Positions 24,850 through 33,502 of a stretch of 64,000 nucleotides of DNA are shown in pieces. The notes beneath the pieces were generated by a model. The model was not told where the DNA came from. It saw nothing but the letters and a program-made list of their open reading frames with translations, and did no database searches. The stretch lies in NCBI RefSeq assembly GCF_030818775.1, contig NZ_JAUTAU010000001.1, forward strand, positions 2,360,001 through 2,424,000, in the 5' to 3' direction. The number at the start of each line of letters is the position of its first letter. Within the stretch, counting starts at the first letter, position 1. The position numbers and the translations under genes were made by a program. Source of the stretch: Bacillus sp. SORGH_AS_0510 (GTDB lineage Bacteria; Bacillota; Bacilli; Bacillales; Cytobacillaceae).

Positions 24850-25623
24850 ATGTTGATGTTTTCTCAAACAATCGCAGTAGTAACAGGGGCTGGAAGTGGA
24901 ATTGGTAAGGCTGCTGCTACTCGCCTTGTGTCCGAAGGAGCCAAAGTCATATTAGTAGGAAGAACAAGGGGGAAACTCGAAAAAACAGCTGAGGAAATCA
25001 ATCGTACATGTAAAGTTCCGATGGCAGAAATATTCACTGCTGACTGTACAGATGCAGAGGATGTAGCAGAATTAGCTGAGTACGTTCAACTTCAATATGG
25101 AGATCTTCATGTCCTTATAAATAACGCAGGTGGATCACGCCATTCAAAGATTTTAGAGGTTACAGAAGAAGAATGGGACAATGTTCAAAATATGAATCTA
25201 AAAAGTGTGTTCTTAGTATCAAAGGAATTAGGAAAAATCATAATTGAGGGAGCTCAGCGTGAGGAACATAATCGTGCAATTGTTAATGTTGCCTCGTTGT
25301 CCGGCCATCAGGCGGGAGCAGAAATTCCTCATTATAGTGCGGCAAAAGCAGGAGTAATTAATTTTACACGCTCTCTTGCATTAGAATTTGCACCTTATGG
25401 AATTCGAGTTAATTCAGTCTCACCTGGTTTTGTTGAAACTCCTCTCACAGAGCTAGGTTTGAAAAATGAAAGATTTGTAAGAGCAATACAAAAAAACACA
25501 GCATTAAAGCGTGTCGGAAATCCTGAAGAAATTGCTAGTGTGATAGCCTTTGCTGCTTCTTCTGAAGCCTCGTATATGACGGGCTCGGATTTGTTAGTAG
25601 ACGGGGGCTGGCTAATAAAATAA
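24850..25623 (+). CDS. Short-chain dehydrogenase/reductase
   Basis: 257 aa; ATG at 24850 is favoured by GGGAGG five bases upstream. NAD(P) motif TGAGSGIGKAAATRL; VGRTRGKLEK at strand 2 (Arg after Gly) leans towards NADP(H). NNAGGSRHSK, the catalytic Ser in NVASLSGH, and Y-K in HYSAAKAGVINFTRSL are intact; it ends SYMTGSDLLVDGGWLIK. A second SDR in the island with a different cofactor preference from the one at 20029 may act on another step. Confidence 0.87.
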   Translation: MLMFSQTIAVVTGAGSGIGKAAATRLVSEGAKVILVGRTRGKLEKTAEEINRTCKVPMAEIFTADCTDAEDVAELAEYVQLQYGDLHVLINNAGGSRHSKILEVTEEEWDNVQNMNLKSVFLVSKELGKIIIEGAQREEHNRAIVNVASLSGHQAGAEIPHYSAAKAGVINFTRSLALEFAPYGIRVNSVSPGFVETPLTELGLKNERFVRAIQKNTALKRVGNPEEIASVIAFAASSEASYMTGSDLLVDGGWLIK

Positions 25624-25672
25624 AAGAATTGTAAATAATGAGGACCGAATCAGAAACGAAAGGAAGATGAAA

Positions 25673-26452
25673 ATGAGCAAAGAACATTTAATCGTAGATA
25701 AATTAGGACCAATATTGTCTTTAACTTTAAACCGACCGGAAAGTTTAAATGCGTTTAGTCCCGAGATGATTTTAGGGTTAAAGGATGCACTTTTGCATGC
25801 CCAGCAGGATGATGACGTACAAGTAATTGTTCTATCAGGTGCCGGCCGTTCTTTTAGTGCGGGCGGGGACGTTAAAACAATGGGTCAGGCAAAGGGAGTG
25901 CAAGTATACGAGCATATAGGTAGGCTTAACGAGTTAATCTTATTAATGAAAGAAACGGAGAAGCCAATAATTGCAGCTGTTCATGGATTTGCTGCTGGTG
26001 CGGGTGTGAACTTAGCACTAGCTTGCGATCTAATTGTTGCGGCTGAAGAAAGTAAATTTGCTTTAAGTTTCTCACAGGTAGGGCTAATTTCTGATGGCGG
26101 GGGTTCTTATTTGCTACCAAGGCTCATTGGGCCACAATTAGCAAAGCAGTTCTTCTTCACTGCGGAACCAATTCCAGCTGAACGCCTATATCAGCTTGGC
26201 GTAATTAATTACCTAGTTCCAGCAGAAAAGCTTCAGGAGGAAACAACGAAATTTGCCCTTAAGTTAGCACATGGACCTGGAAGGGCATATGGAAAGCAAA
26301 AGAAGTTAATTGATCAAGCCTTTACCTCCACATTAGAGGAGATTCTTGAGCAGGAGCGCTTGGTTCAGACACTTATGGTACAAACAGAGGACCATCAAGA
26401 AGGAATTGCGGCTTTTAAAGAAAAGAGAAAACCAGTTTTTAAAGGGAAGTAG
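25673..26452 (+). CDS. Enoyl-CoA hydratase/isomerase
   Basis: 259 aa from ATG at 25673 (AAAGGAAG six bases upstream; an ATG at 25667 is too close). Crotonase fold: VIVLSGAGRSFSAGGDVKTM (first oxyanion-hole Gly), HGFAAGAGVNLALACDLIVA (second oxyanion-hole loop), and FALSFSQVGLISDGGGSYLLPRLIG-like region in which D/G residues replace the second Glu of classical hydratases (SQVGLISDGG), as in many isomerase-type members. Acts on an enoyl-CoA. Followed after 11 bases by the broken reductase gene. Confidence 0.86.
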   Translation: MSKEHLIVDKLGPILSLTLNRPESLNAFSPEMILGLKDALLHAQQDDDVQVIVLSGAGRSFSAGGDVKTMGQAKGVQVYEHIGRLNELILLMKETEKPIIAAVHGFAAGAGVNLALACDLIVAAEESKFALSFSQVGLISDGGGSYLLPRLIGPQLAKQFFFTAEPIPAERLYQLGVINYLVPAEKLQEETTKFALKLAHGPGRAYGKQKKLIDQAFTSTLEEILEQERLVQTLMVQTEDHQEGIAAFKEKRKPVFKGK

Positions 26453-26463
26453 GAGATGAGTTT

Positions 26464-27437
26464 ATGAAGGCAGTTCAATTAAAGGAATATGGTGGGCCAG
26501 AAGTATTAAATCTAGTAAATATTGAAAAGCCAGTACCTACGGGTCATGATGTACTAATAGATATTATGGCAATTGGTGTCAACTATGCTGATACAGCAAG
26601 AAGGGAAGGTCAATATGTAGTAAAGACACCTCTTCCATTCATCCCTGGAGCAGAAATTGCAGGAATTGTTGCCGAAGTAGGCGAGAAAGTAACAAAGGTA
26701 AAACCAGGAACAAGGATTGTGACTTTGATTGAATCAGGAGGATATGCTGAATTCGCATTAGCAGATGAACGGGCATTGATCCCACTTCCTGAACAAGTTG
26801 ATTTTCATACCGCTGTTGCACTTCCACTCCAAGGCTTGAGTGCCTATCATATTTTAAAAACAATGGGCCGGTTAGAACCTGGAGAGAGTGTCCTTATTCA
26901 TGCCGCTGCAGGGGGGTTGGTACCATTGCTGTTCAGCTTGCGAAACTGTTTGGGGCTGGAAAGATAATTGCCACTGCAAGCTCTGAGGAAAAATTGGGGT
27001 TAGCACGTGAAATGGGGGCAGATGTGTTAATAAACTATACTGAACCTGACTGGGTAGAACAGGTACTTGAGGCAACAGGCGGTAAAGGGGTAAATGTTGC
27101 GCTTGAAATGGTAGGCGGCGAAGTTTTTAATAAAACCGTCAAATGTCTAGCTACATTTGGCCGACTTGTTATATTCGGGGCAGCATGCGGGGAACAAAGC
27201 CGTTTTTATCCATCCACGTTAATGGCAAGAAATCAATCTGTCATTGGTTTTTTCCTGCCACAGATTATGAGAAAACCAGAATTATTACAGCCGAGTTTAG
27301 TAGAACTGCTTACCCTTTTAGGTGAAGGAAAACTAAAACTCACTATAGGCGGGGTATTTCCATTAGAGGATGCATCTAAGGTCCATACGCTATTACAATC
27401 CCGGCAAACACAAGGGAAACTTATCTTAGAACCCTAA
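26464..27437 (+). pseudogene. Quinone oxidoreductase (zinc-free MDR family), frameshifted
   Basis: Frame 1 from ATG at 26464 encodes the GroES-like substrate domain: MKAVQLKEYGGPEVLNLVNI, IGVNYADTARREGQYV, PLPFIPGAEIAGIVAEVGE, ending SVLIHAAAGG. At GGGGGG (26911-26916) the frame must change by one base to continue TIAVQLAKLFGAGKIIATAS, KLGLAREMGADVLINY and the remainder to 27437. Family members read HAAAGGVGT here, which needs seven G residues, so one G is missing. Uncorrected, the products are a 167-residue fragment and an untranslated remainder. An intact enzyme would be an NADPH-dependent reductase of about 324 aa. Confidence 0.85.
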
Positions 27438-27516
27438 TCAAAAGCACCTAGTCTAACCATACGAATCTATAAATTTTTCTCATTTGTAATAGAAAATTGA
27501 AAGGGTGAACCAATTT

Positions 27517-28512
27517 ATGAAATATGTTGAAACAGTTACAGGTCCAATTTCCGTAGATAGACTTGGAAAGACACTTATTCATGAACACTTTATTTTTGGA
27601 TACCCAGGATTCCAAGGTGATGTGACACTAGGTCCTTTTAAAGAAGAGGAGTTTTTAGAACAAGCGATTGCTGTAGCAAGACAGATGCAGAGTTTCGGTG
27701 TTCAAACAGTTGTTGACCCGACACCAAATGAATGTGGGAGAAATCCACTTTTCTTAAAAAAAGTGTCAGAAGCAACGGGATTACAAATTATTTGTGCAAC
27801 TGGCTATTATTATGAAGGAGAGGGTGCTCCTCCTTACTTCAAGTTCAGACAGGCATTAGGCACTGCTGAGGAAGAAATCTATGAAATGTTTAAAACGGAG
27901 ATTACAGAGGGGATTGCCGGAACAGGAATAAAGCCAGGTATTATTAAGCTTGCATCGAGCAAGGACCAGATTACTGCATATGAAAATATGTTCTTTCGTG
28001 CTGCAGCAAGGGTTCAAAAGGAAACTGGCATCGTGATTTTAACCCATACACAAGAAGGAACAATGGGACCTCAACAGGCGAAAATGTTAATAGAACTAGG
28101 AGCTGATCCGAGTAAAATTATTATTGGTCATATGTGCGGCAATACTAACCCTGAATATCATAAGGAAGTCATGGATCAAGGAGTTAGAATCGGGTTTGAC
28201 CGTTTTGGAATCCAAGGAATGGTTGGCGCACCGTTTGATCAAGAAAGAGTGGCAACGTTAATGGATTTATTGGATGCTGGTTACGAAAAACAAATTTTAC
28301 TGGCACACGATTCCGTTAATATTTGGCTAGGACGGCCTCCAGTTATGAATGAGCAAGTGTCGAAGATCATGGAGAATTGGCACCCAGGGCATATCTTTGA
28401 AAACATCCTTCCGATGTTAAGAGAAAGCGGGGTAACAGAAACACAAATTGATAAAATGCTTGGTAAGAACGCAGAGGCATTATTTACTGGCGCAACAGCA
28501 AAAGTTTTATAA
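27517..28512 (+). CDS. Phosphotriesterase-like lactonase/hydrolase
   Basis: 331 aa from ATG at 27517 (GAAAGGGTG nine bases upstream). Amidohydrolase-superfamily TIM barrel with a complete binuclear metal site: H22 and H24 (TLIHEHF), the carboxylated lysine K144 (GIIKLASS), H177 (ILTHTQEG), H205 (GHMCGN) and D265 (LLAHDSV). These are the phosphotriesterase-family ligands. Natural activities in the family are lactone hydrolysis (PLL) and phosphotriester cleavage. As last gene of an acyl-CoA island, a lactonase opening a gamma-lactone to a hydroxy acid fits best; N-acyl-homoserine lactone is a possible substrate. Confidence 0.82.
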   Translation: MKYVETVTGPISVDRLGKTLIHEHFIFGYPGFQGDVTLGPFKEEEFLEQAIAVARQMQSFGVQTVVDPTPNECGRNPLFLKKVSEATGLQIICATGYYYEGEGAPPYFKFRQALGTAEEEIYEMFKTEITEGIAGTGIKPGIIKLASSKDQITAYENMFFRAAARVQKETGIVILTHTQEGTMGPQQAKMLIELGADPSKIIIGHMCGNTNPEYHKEVMDQGVRIGFDRFGIQGMVGAPFDQERVATLMDLLDAGYEKQILLAHDSVNIWLGRPPVMNEQVSKIMENWHPGHIFENILPMLRESGVTETQIDKMLGKNAEALFTGATAKVL

Positions 28513-28524
28513 TCCTATCGGAAA

Positions 28525-28560
28525 AGAGACTTGAATTGTCATTCAAGCCTCTTTTTTTTT
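28525..28560 (+). terminator. Terminator closing the catabolic island
   Basis: GAGACTTGAAT / ATTCAAGCCTC stem followed by nine T residues. Confidence 0.88.
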
Positions 28561-28577
28561 ATTAAGCAATTTTTTAA

Positions 28578-28748
28578 GAACAGTGTTGATTTATAAACTC
28601 TGTTGATTGGAGCGAAAGGCACGAAGACTCCTGTGGGAGTATGGTTCAGGGGAGACCCCGCAGGCGCTTGCGCCGAGGAGGCTCGCGGAAACACCCACGG
28701 AAAGCGAAGTGCCTGGAGAGGAAATCAACAGACAATTTTAACAGAGCC
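28578..28748. repeat. Dispersed non-coding repeat, second long copy
   Basis: From ACAGTGTTGAT to TTTTAACAGAGCC, the same family as 12807-12989. The core (GGCACGAAGACTCCTGTGGG ... GACCCCGCAGGCGC) is nearly identical, while the left outer end GGCTGTGTT is lost. The variable part of the core reads TTGCGCCGAGGAGGCTCGC here. Nothing else is recognisable in 28749-28944. Confidence 0.85.
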
Positions 28749-28944
28749 TTTTATTAAATGAAAATATTAATAAAATATGAACAAAGTATTAATTAGTCGG
28801 GAACAATGGTCTTAAATATTGATATGCTTAAAATTTGAGATAAACTAAAAAGTAGGAATCATTTATTTAATAATATGTACTGTACTTCAATAGATGGGGA
28901 AGAATCTGAACAGAGTACTTCTTTCTAGTAAGGAGATGATAATT

Positions 28945-29646
28945 TTGAAAATTTTAGTAATTGAAGATAGTAAAAGCGTCTGCTCGATGATTGAAATGTT
29001 TTTTGCAAAAGAAGGAATTGAAGGTGAGTTTGTTAATGATGGAATAGAAGGCTATAACCGATTTAAAAGTGGCACATGGGATGCACTAATTGTTGATTGG
29101 ATGTTACCAGGTATGGATGGTGTAACCATTTGCAGGAAAATCCGCGAGGAGAAGTTTACTGTTCCGATTATTATGTTAACTGCGAAGGATAGTGAATCCG
29201 ATCAGGTACTAGGTCTTGAAATGGGTGCAGATGATTATGTGACTAAACCTTTCAGTCCACTCACTCTAATGGCGAGAATTAAAGCTGTTACCCGGCGCTT
29301 TCAAACGCAAATCCCAACAGAGCAAAAGAACACCGTTCAGACAGATCATTTTAAAGTAAATAAAGATACTAGGGAAGTCATTGTTGATGGGACACCAATA
29401 ACAAACTTAACACCGAAGGAATTTGATTTGTTGTACTTTATGGTTGAACACCCCCGACAAGTTTTTTCTAGAGAGCAACTGCTCGAAAGTGTTTGGGGCT
29501 ATCAATTCTACGGTGATGAACGAACGGTTGATGTTCATATAAAACGGCTGCGCAAAAAGGTAGAAACCACTTCACAGCCATTCTTCCATACTGTGTGGGG
29601 AGTAGGGTATAAGTTCGATGAATCAATCAAAACCGATCAAGTTTAG
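28945..29646 (+). CDS. OmpR/PhoB-type response regulator (CssR-like)
   Basis: 233 aa from TTG at 28945 (AAGGAGATGA upstream; earlier in-frame ATGs lack an RBS). Receiver domain: acidic pocket in KILVIEDSKS, phosphoacceptor D51 in LIVDWMLPGMDG, T/K switch residues in IIMLTAKDS and DDYVTKPFSP. The winged-helix output domain has LTPKEFDLLYFMVEHPRQVF, SREQLLESVWGYQF and RTVDVHIKRLRKKVE. Overlaps the kinase gene by 29 bases. Because an HtrA-type protease follows, it resembles CssR of the secretion stress system, but this is inference. Confidence 0.87.
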   Translation: MKILVIEDSKSVCSMIEMFFAKEGIEGEFVNDGIEGYNRFKSGTWDALIVDWMLPGMDGVTICRKIREEKFTVPIIMLTAKDSESDQVLGLEMGADDYVTKPFSPLTLMARIKAVTRRFQTQIPTEQKNTVQTDHFKVNKDTREVIVDGTPITNLTPKEFDLLYFMVEHPRQVFSREQLLESVWGYQFYGDERTVDVHIKRLRKKVETTSQPFFHTVWGVGYKFDESIKTDQV

Positions 29647-31048
29647 ATATTTCTATCAGCAATTTTTTAGCTATATTAGCATTATTATTGTTGCGTTCTT
29701 AATTCTTAGTCTATTGTTTGCTCATTATGTAGAAAATTTGGTGTACCAAAATAAGGCGGAAGAACTGATCTCTTATGGAAAAGCGATTGTATCAGATATG
29801 AAGGAAACGCCTTACGCAACAAAAGACATTATGAATCAATACAGCAAGGTTTTGGAAGCACGAAAAATGAGTTTTAGCATGTTTGACGAGGATGGAAATC
29901 TATACTTAGTAGGAAAACGCGGCCCAGCTATCAAAGGATTATCGAATAATGAGTGGAAGAAAATTACTGAAGGACAAACTCTTATCGTACAAAGTGATTT
30001 TAAAAGGTTTGGGCAAGAGGGGGTAACGTTCGTTGTCTACCCATACATTGATGATGACAGGTTTGTAGGTGGGGTTTTATTAACATCACCTATCAGTGGA
30101 TCCAGTGACATGATCCATCAAATCAATAAATTCTTACTTTATACAATTTTAATTGCATCTGCAGTTTCGTTCTTATTAAGCTGGTTTTTATCAAGAATTC
30201 ATGTCAATCGAATTAAACGGTTGCGTGAAGCAACATCACTTGTATCCTCTGGAAATTATCATGTACATGTACAGTCTTCCAACTTTGATGAAATTGGTGA
30301 ATTAGCAAATGACTTTAACCATATGGTGGATAAGATTAATACATCTATGGAAGAGATTGAAAGTCTTGAGAATAGGAGAAGACAATTCATGGCTGATGTT
30401 TCACATGAGATGAGGACTCCTTTAACAACCATCAGTGGTGTAATTGAAGGGTTGAGAAATAACATGATTCCCGAGGAAGACAAAGAAAGAGGAGTTAACC
30501 TTGTAAGTCATGAGGCAAAAAGATTAATCCGGTTAGTTAATGAAAACCTAGATTATGAGAAAATTCGCTCCAATCAAATTGAATTATTCAGAGAAGATAT
30601 TCAGCTTTTAGAAGTGCTTGAAATTATTCAGGAGCAATTAATGCTTCAGGCAGAAGAGAAAAACGACCAGCTTATTGTCGAAGTTGATCCAGATATTATG
30701 GTTAATGCAGATTATGATCGCCTTGTTCAAATTTTAATTAATATCACTAAAAATAGTATTCAATTTACCACAAATGGGTCCATTTGGTTAAGAGGCAGAG
30801 AAGATTCGAATGGGGTTATTATTGAGGTAGAGGACACTGGAATTGGAATTGATCCGAAGGAACTAGAAAACATCTGGCGCCGCTTTTATAAAGCAGATAT
30901 TTCAAGAACAAGTAACCCGTATGGGCAATTTGGTTTAGGTCTTTCCATTGTTAAGCAATTAGTCCTGCTTCATAACGGGGATATTGAGGTTTTTAGTGAA
31001 AAAGGAAAAGGTACAAAATTCGTGATTCGACTTCAAAAAATAGTCTAA
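29618..31048 (+). CDS. Sensor histidine kinase (CssS-like)
   Basis: 476 aa. TM1 about 15-39, an extracytoplasmic sensor region of about 130 residues, TM2 about 172-193, HAMP domain (SRIHVNRIKRLREATSLVSS onward), dimerisation box with H263 in FMADVSHEMRTPLTT, then N box NITKNSIQF, G1 VEDTGIGIDPKELE and G2 QFGLGLSIVKQLV. Complete and functional by motif. Translation is coupled to the response regulator through the overlap. The pairing with a downstream HtrA-like protease suggests a role in sensing envelope or secretion stress. Confidence 0.87.
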   Translation: MNQSKPIKFRYFYQQFFSYISIIIVAFLILSLLFAHYVENLVYQNKAEELISYGKAIVSDMKETPYATKDIMNQYSKVLEARKMSFSMFDEDGNLYLVGKRGPAIKGLSNNEWKKITEGQTLIVQSDFKRFGQEGVTFVVYPYIDDDRFVGGVLLTSPISGSSDMIHQINKFLLYTILIASAVSFLLSWFLSRIHVNRIKRLREATSLVSSGNYHVHVQSSNFDEIGELANDFNHMVDKINTSMEEIESLENRRRQFMADVSHEMRTPLTTISGVIEGLRNNMIPEEDKERGVNLVSHEAKRLIRLVNENLDYEKIRSNQIELFREDIQLLEVLEIIQEQLMLQAEEKNDQLIVEVDPDIMVNADYDRLVQILINITKNSIQFTTNGSIWLRGREDSNGVIIEVEDTGIGIDPKELENIWRRFYKADISRTSNPYGQFGLGLSIVKQLVLLHNGDIEVFSEKGKGTKFVIRLQKIV

Positions 31049-31051
31049 AAG

Positions 31052-31079
31052 GGCTGCAGATTGAATCTGCAGCTTTTTC
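31052..31079 (+). terminator. Terminator after the kinase gene
   Basis: GCTGCAGATT / AATCTGCAGC stem and T5. Confidence 0.88.
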
Positions 31080-31211
31080 TAATGGAGTTCATTTTTTTTC
31101 TTATTAATTTTCAAATCCCGTTACAGAATGTTAATAATTTCTTAAGATTTGTCGGTTAAAGTAAAGACAAGTTAAGGAATAATTGAGCAATTGTAAAGGA
31201 GATCGAACAAT

Positions 31212-32657
31212 ATGGATCGTATGAATGAAAATGAGTTTGAAAGAAATGGATCTTATACATCAGAAGTGCCTGAGAATTCAATTACTAGTGAGTCAAACCT
31301 TTTAGATAATAGCTCGAATGCAGTTGATGCAACATTTGGTGTAGAACGAAACGAACAAGAAAATGGCATGCCAGAGAATAATACATCAGAGACTGAAATG
31401 TTAGATGAAGAGGTTGTTCCAACAGTTAACGAGCAAACTCGTTCAGCCCATCAAACAGGAAAAGGTACTCATAAAAAACGCAATGTAAAAGGATTTGCTT
31501 CTTCTTTAGCTGCAGGAATCATTGGTTCGGTTTTAACCCTTGCCGTCCTACCACACACCGACTATATAAAAAACCTATATCCTAATGTTGAAGATCAACA
31601 GATAAATACTTCAGCGCAGAATGGAAAAGCTATTTCGGCAGCTAAACCAGTGACCGCTAAGCCTACTGCTGCTTCATCAAATTCTATAGCCGATACAGTT
31701 GAAAAGATTTCAAAAGCAATTGTCGGGATCGTCAATTATCAACAACAGCAAAACAATTTCTACGGAAATTCCAATTCTTCACAAAGTGTAGAAAGTGGTT
31801 CTGGATCGGGAGTTATTTTTCAAAAAAATAAAGATACCGCCTTTATCGTTACTAATAATCACGTAGTAGAAGGGGCTTCAAAACTCGAAATATCATTGTT
31901 TGATGGTGAAAAAACAACGGCAGAAGTGGTCGGTACGGATGCCCTTACCGATCTTGCGGTATTAAAAATTGATGCCAAGTATGTCACAGCAACCGCTGAT
32001 TTTGGAGATTCATCTACTCTTCGCCCAGGTGATCAGGTATATGCAATAGGAAATCCACTTGGTTTAGATCTTTCTAGAACAGTTACACAAGGTATAGTGA
32101 GTGCAACAAACAGGAGTATTTCCGTCTCAACTTCTGCAGGAAAATGGGATACAAATGTTATTCAGACAGATGCAGCCATTAATCCTGGGAATAGCGGTGG
32201 TGCCTTAATTAATCCAGAAGGACAGGTCATTGGTATTAATAGCTTAAAAATCTCTGAAAGCGGAGTCGAAGGTTTGGGATTTGCTATACCAAGTAATGAC
32301 CTCATTCCTATTGTGAATCAATTAATAAAAAATGGAAAGATTGAACGGCCATACTTAGGTGTTGGTTTGGCGGATTTAGACCAAGTACCACAGATGTATT
32401 GGCAAAACCTTCCTGATAATGTGAAAAAGGGCGTTATTGTAATGAATATTGATCCGAATTCTGCAGCTGCAAAGGCTGGGTTCCAACCAAAAGATATTAT
32501 TGTATCAATGAATGGAACTGCAATTGGGAATTCGTCAGACTTAAGAAAATATCTCTATTCAAAGGTTCAAACAGGTGACTTGATTAAATTTGAAGTATAT
32601 CGTGATGGGAAGCTTATTACTTTGAATGCAAAATTAGTCAATAATAGTGGTGCATAA
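31212..32657 (+). CDS. HtrA/DegP-type membrane-anchored serine protease
   Basis: 481 aa, ATG with AAAGGAGATC upstream. A 95-residue acidic cytoplasmic tail leads to one membrane segment (SSLAAGIIGSVLTLAVLP, about 97-115), so the protease faces outside. The trypsin-like domain has the triad H217 (VTNNHVVEGA), D247 (ALTDLAVLKID) and S328 (NPGNSGGAL). A single C-terminal PDZ domain covers about 385-475 (RPYLGVGLADL, GVIVMNIDPNSAAAKAGFQP). This matches HtrA/HtrB of Bacillus, which degrade misfolded secreted proteins and are CssR targets. It lies directly after a candidate cssRS pair. Confidence 0.9.
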   Translation: MDRMNENEFERNGSYTSEVPENSITSESNLLDNSSNAVDATFGVERNEQENGMPENNTSETEMLDEEVVPTVNEQTRSAHQTGKGTHKKRNVKGFASSLAAGIIGSVLTLAVLPHTDYIKNLYPNVEDQQINTSAQNGKAISAAKPVTAKPTAASSNSIADTVEKISKAIVGIVNYQQQQNNFYGNSNSSQSVESGSGSGVIFQKNKDTAFIVTNNHVVEGASKLEISLFDGEKTTAEVVGTDALTDLAVLKIDAKYVTATADFGDSSTLRPGDQVYAIGNPLGLDLSRTVTQGIVSATNRSISVSTSAGKWDTNVIQTDAAINPGNSGGALINPEGQVIGINSLKISESGVEGLGFAIPSNDLIPIVNQLIKNGKIERPYLGVGLADLDQVPQMYWQNLPDNVKKGVIVMNIDPNSAAAKAGFQPKDIIVSMNGTAIGNSSDLRKYLYSKVQTGDLIKFEVYRDGKLITLNAKLVNNSGA

Positions 32658-32702
32658 TTAGAGGAACAATAAGACCAATCAAATGGTCTTGAGGTGAGAA
32701 AA

Positions 32703-33116
32703 GTGAATAGGGTAGGAAAATACGCCATCAGCGGAGAAGTCGATGACCTAGAACTAATGACTATGGTGTTTGAACTAGACGAAAAGGATAAAATGATCAT
32801 GTGGTCTGAAGGCTATATCGATTATGTTATTGAGAAATTGCCTGTTTTTGCCCGTGACATTTTAGAGAATCGAAAAGAAAAATGGGAAGATACTAAGGCC
32901 TTTTATGAGAAAAAGTTAAAAGAAATTGTCAATCAGGAAGAGTTTAAAAAAATGCTATGGGGCGAACGGAAGGAGTTCGCCCTTTTCGTACAAGAACAGT
33001 ATCCGGATTACCAAGCATTGTTATTTTTAATTTTTGATAATAATCTTAAGGACGATGATTTACGAAAATTTGTGTATCGGAGAAGATTTGGAGCAACTAA
33101 AAAGTACCTTCACTAA
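32703..33116 (+). CDS. Uncharacterised protein (137 aa)
   Basis: GTG at 32703 is favoured by GAGGTG five bases upstream. A perfect hairpin AAGACCA / TGGTCTT (32671-32690) ends right at the RBS and may modulate expression or partly terminate htrA transcription. The protein is soluble, charged and helical: YAISGEVDDLELMTMVFELD, KDKMIMWSEGYIDYVIEKLP, KEKWEDTKAFYEKKLKEIVN, DDDLRKFVYRRRFGATKKYL. No catalytic motif is visible and I do not recognise the family. Same strand as htrA, 45 bases after it. Confidence 0.7.
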   Translation: MNRVGKYAISGEVDDLELMTMVFELDEKDKMIMWSEGYIDYVIEKLPVFARDILENRKEKWEDTKAFYEKKLKEIVNQEEFKKMLWGERKEFALFVQEQYPDYQALLFLIFDNNLKDDDLRKFVYRRRFGATKKYLH

Positions 33117-33148
33117 TTTATGTTTCCGAAATAATCTGATAAATAGGC

Positions 33149-33177
33149 TTGCAATTCATGAAGAAAAAAATTAAAAT
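33149..33177 (+). promoter_or_regulatory. Sigma-A promoter of the RAxF-45 gene
   Basis: TTGCAA (33149-33154), exactly 17 bases, TAAAAT (33172-33177), placed 30 bases before the RBS of the small gene. Confidence 0.65.
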
Positions 33178-33212
33178 GGAAATAACTTGATTGGAATCGG
33201 AGGTGGTAAGAG

Positions 33213-33347
33213 ATGAAACGTTCTACTTTTGTTCGCGTGCAATGGCTTGAAGCGCTTTATTTTTGTCGCGCGATTTTTCATGATGTAGTTTTCAAAGGGG
33301 GAAGTCTGCCCTTTTTTAGAAACTGCATAATGACAGTAGAACGATAA
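33213..33347 (+). CDS. RAxF-45 family small protein (44 aa)
   Basis: ATG at 33213 with a very strong GGAGGTGG six bases upstream; stop TAA at 33347. The product starts MKRSTFVRVQWLEALYFCRA and continues IFHDVVFKGGSLPFF. The central CRAIF fits the RAxF motif that names a family of about 45-residue Bacillaceae proteins. It is followed by two strong terminators in a row and then by an ABC-F ATPase gene. The function is unknown; as a translated short ORF before terminators it may also act as a leader peptide. Confidence 0.7.
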   Translation: MKRSTFVRVQWLEALYFCRAIFHDVVFKGGSLPFFRNCIMTVER

Positions 33348-33378
33348 CACATCTCTTTACCACCAATTTTAGGTATTT

Positions 33379-33408
33379 AGAGAGTGCATCGCCCGCACTC
33401 TTTTTTTC
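33379..33408 (+). terminator. Terminator 1 between RAxF-45 and ABC-F genes
   Basis: AGAGTGC / GCACTCT stem followed by T7. Confidence 0.9.
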
Positions 33409-33421
33409 ATGCTTATTTTTA

Positions 33422-33459
33422 AGGCCGCGGGATGGTTATTTTCCCGCGGCTTTTTTTGT
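33422..33459 (+). terminator. Terminator 2 between RAxF-45 and ABC-F genes
   Basis: GCCGCGGGA / TCCCGCGGC GC-rich stem followed by T7. Confidence 0.92.
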
Positions 33460-33502
33460 TAAAGGATGTGTTCAACTAGATTTAATTAAAAGGAGATTGA
33501 AC

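Noticed and set aside
26905..26920. Programmed frameshift in the oxidoreductase gene
   Set aside because: No slippery heptamer with downstream pseudoknot or internal SD is evident, and the family is normally encoded in one frame; simple deletion in a G tract is simpler.
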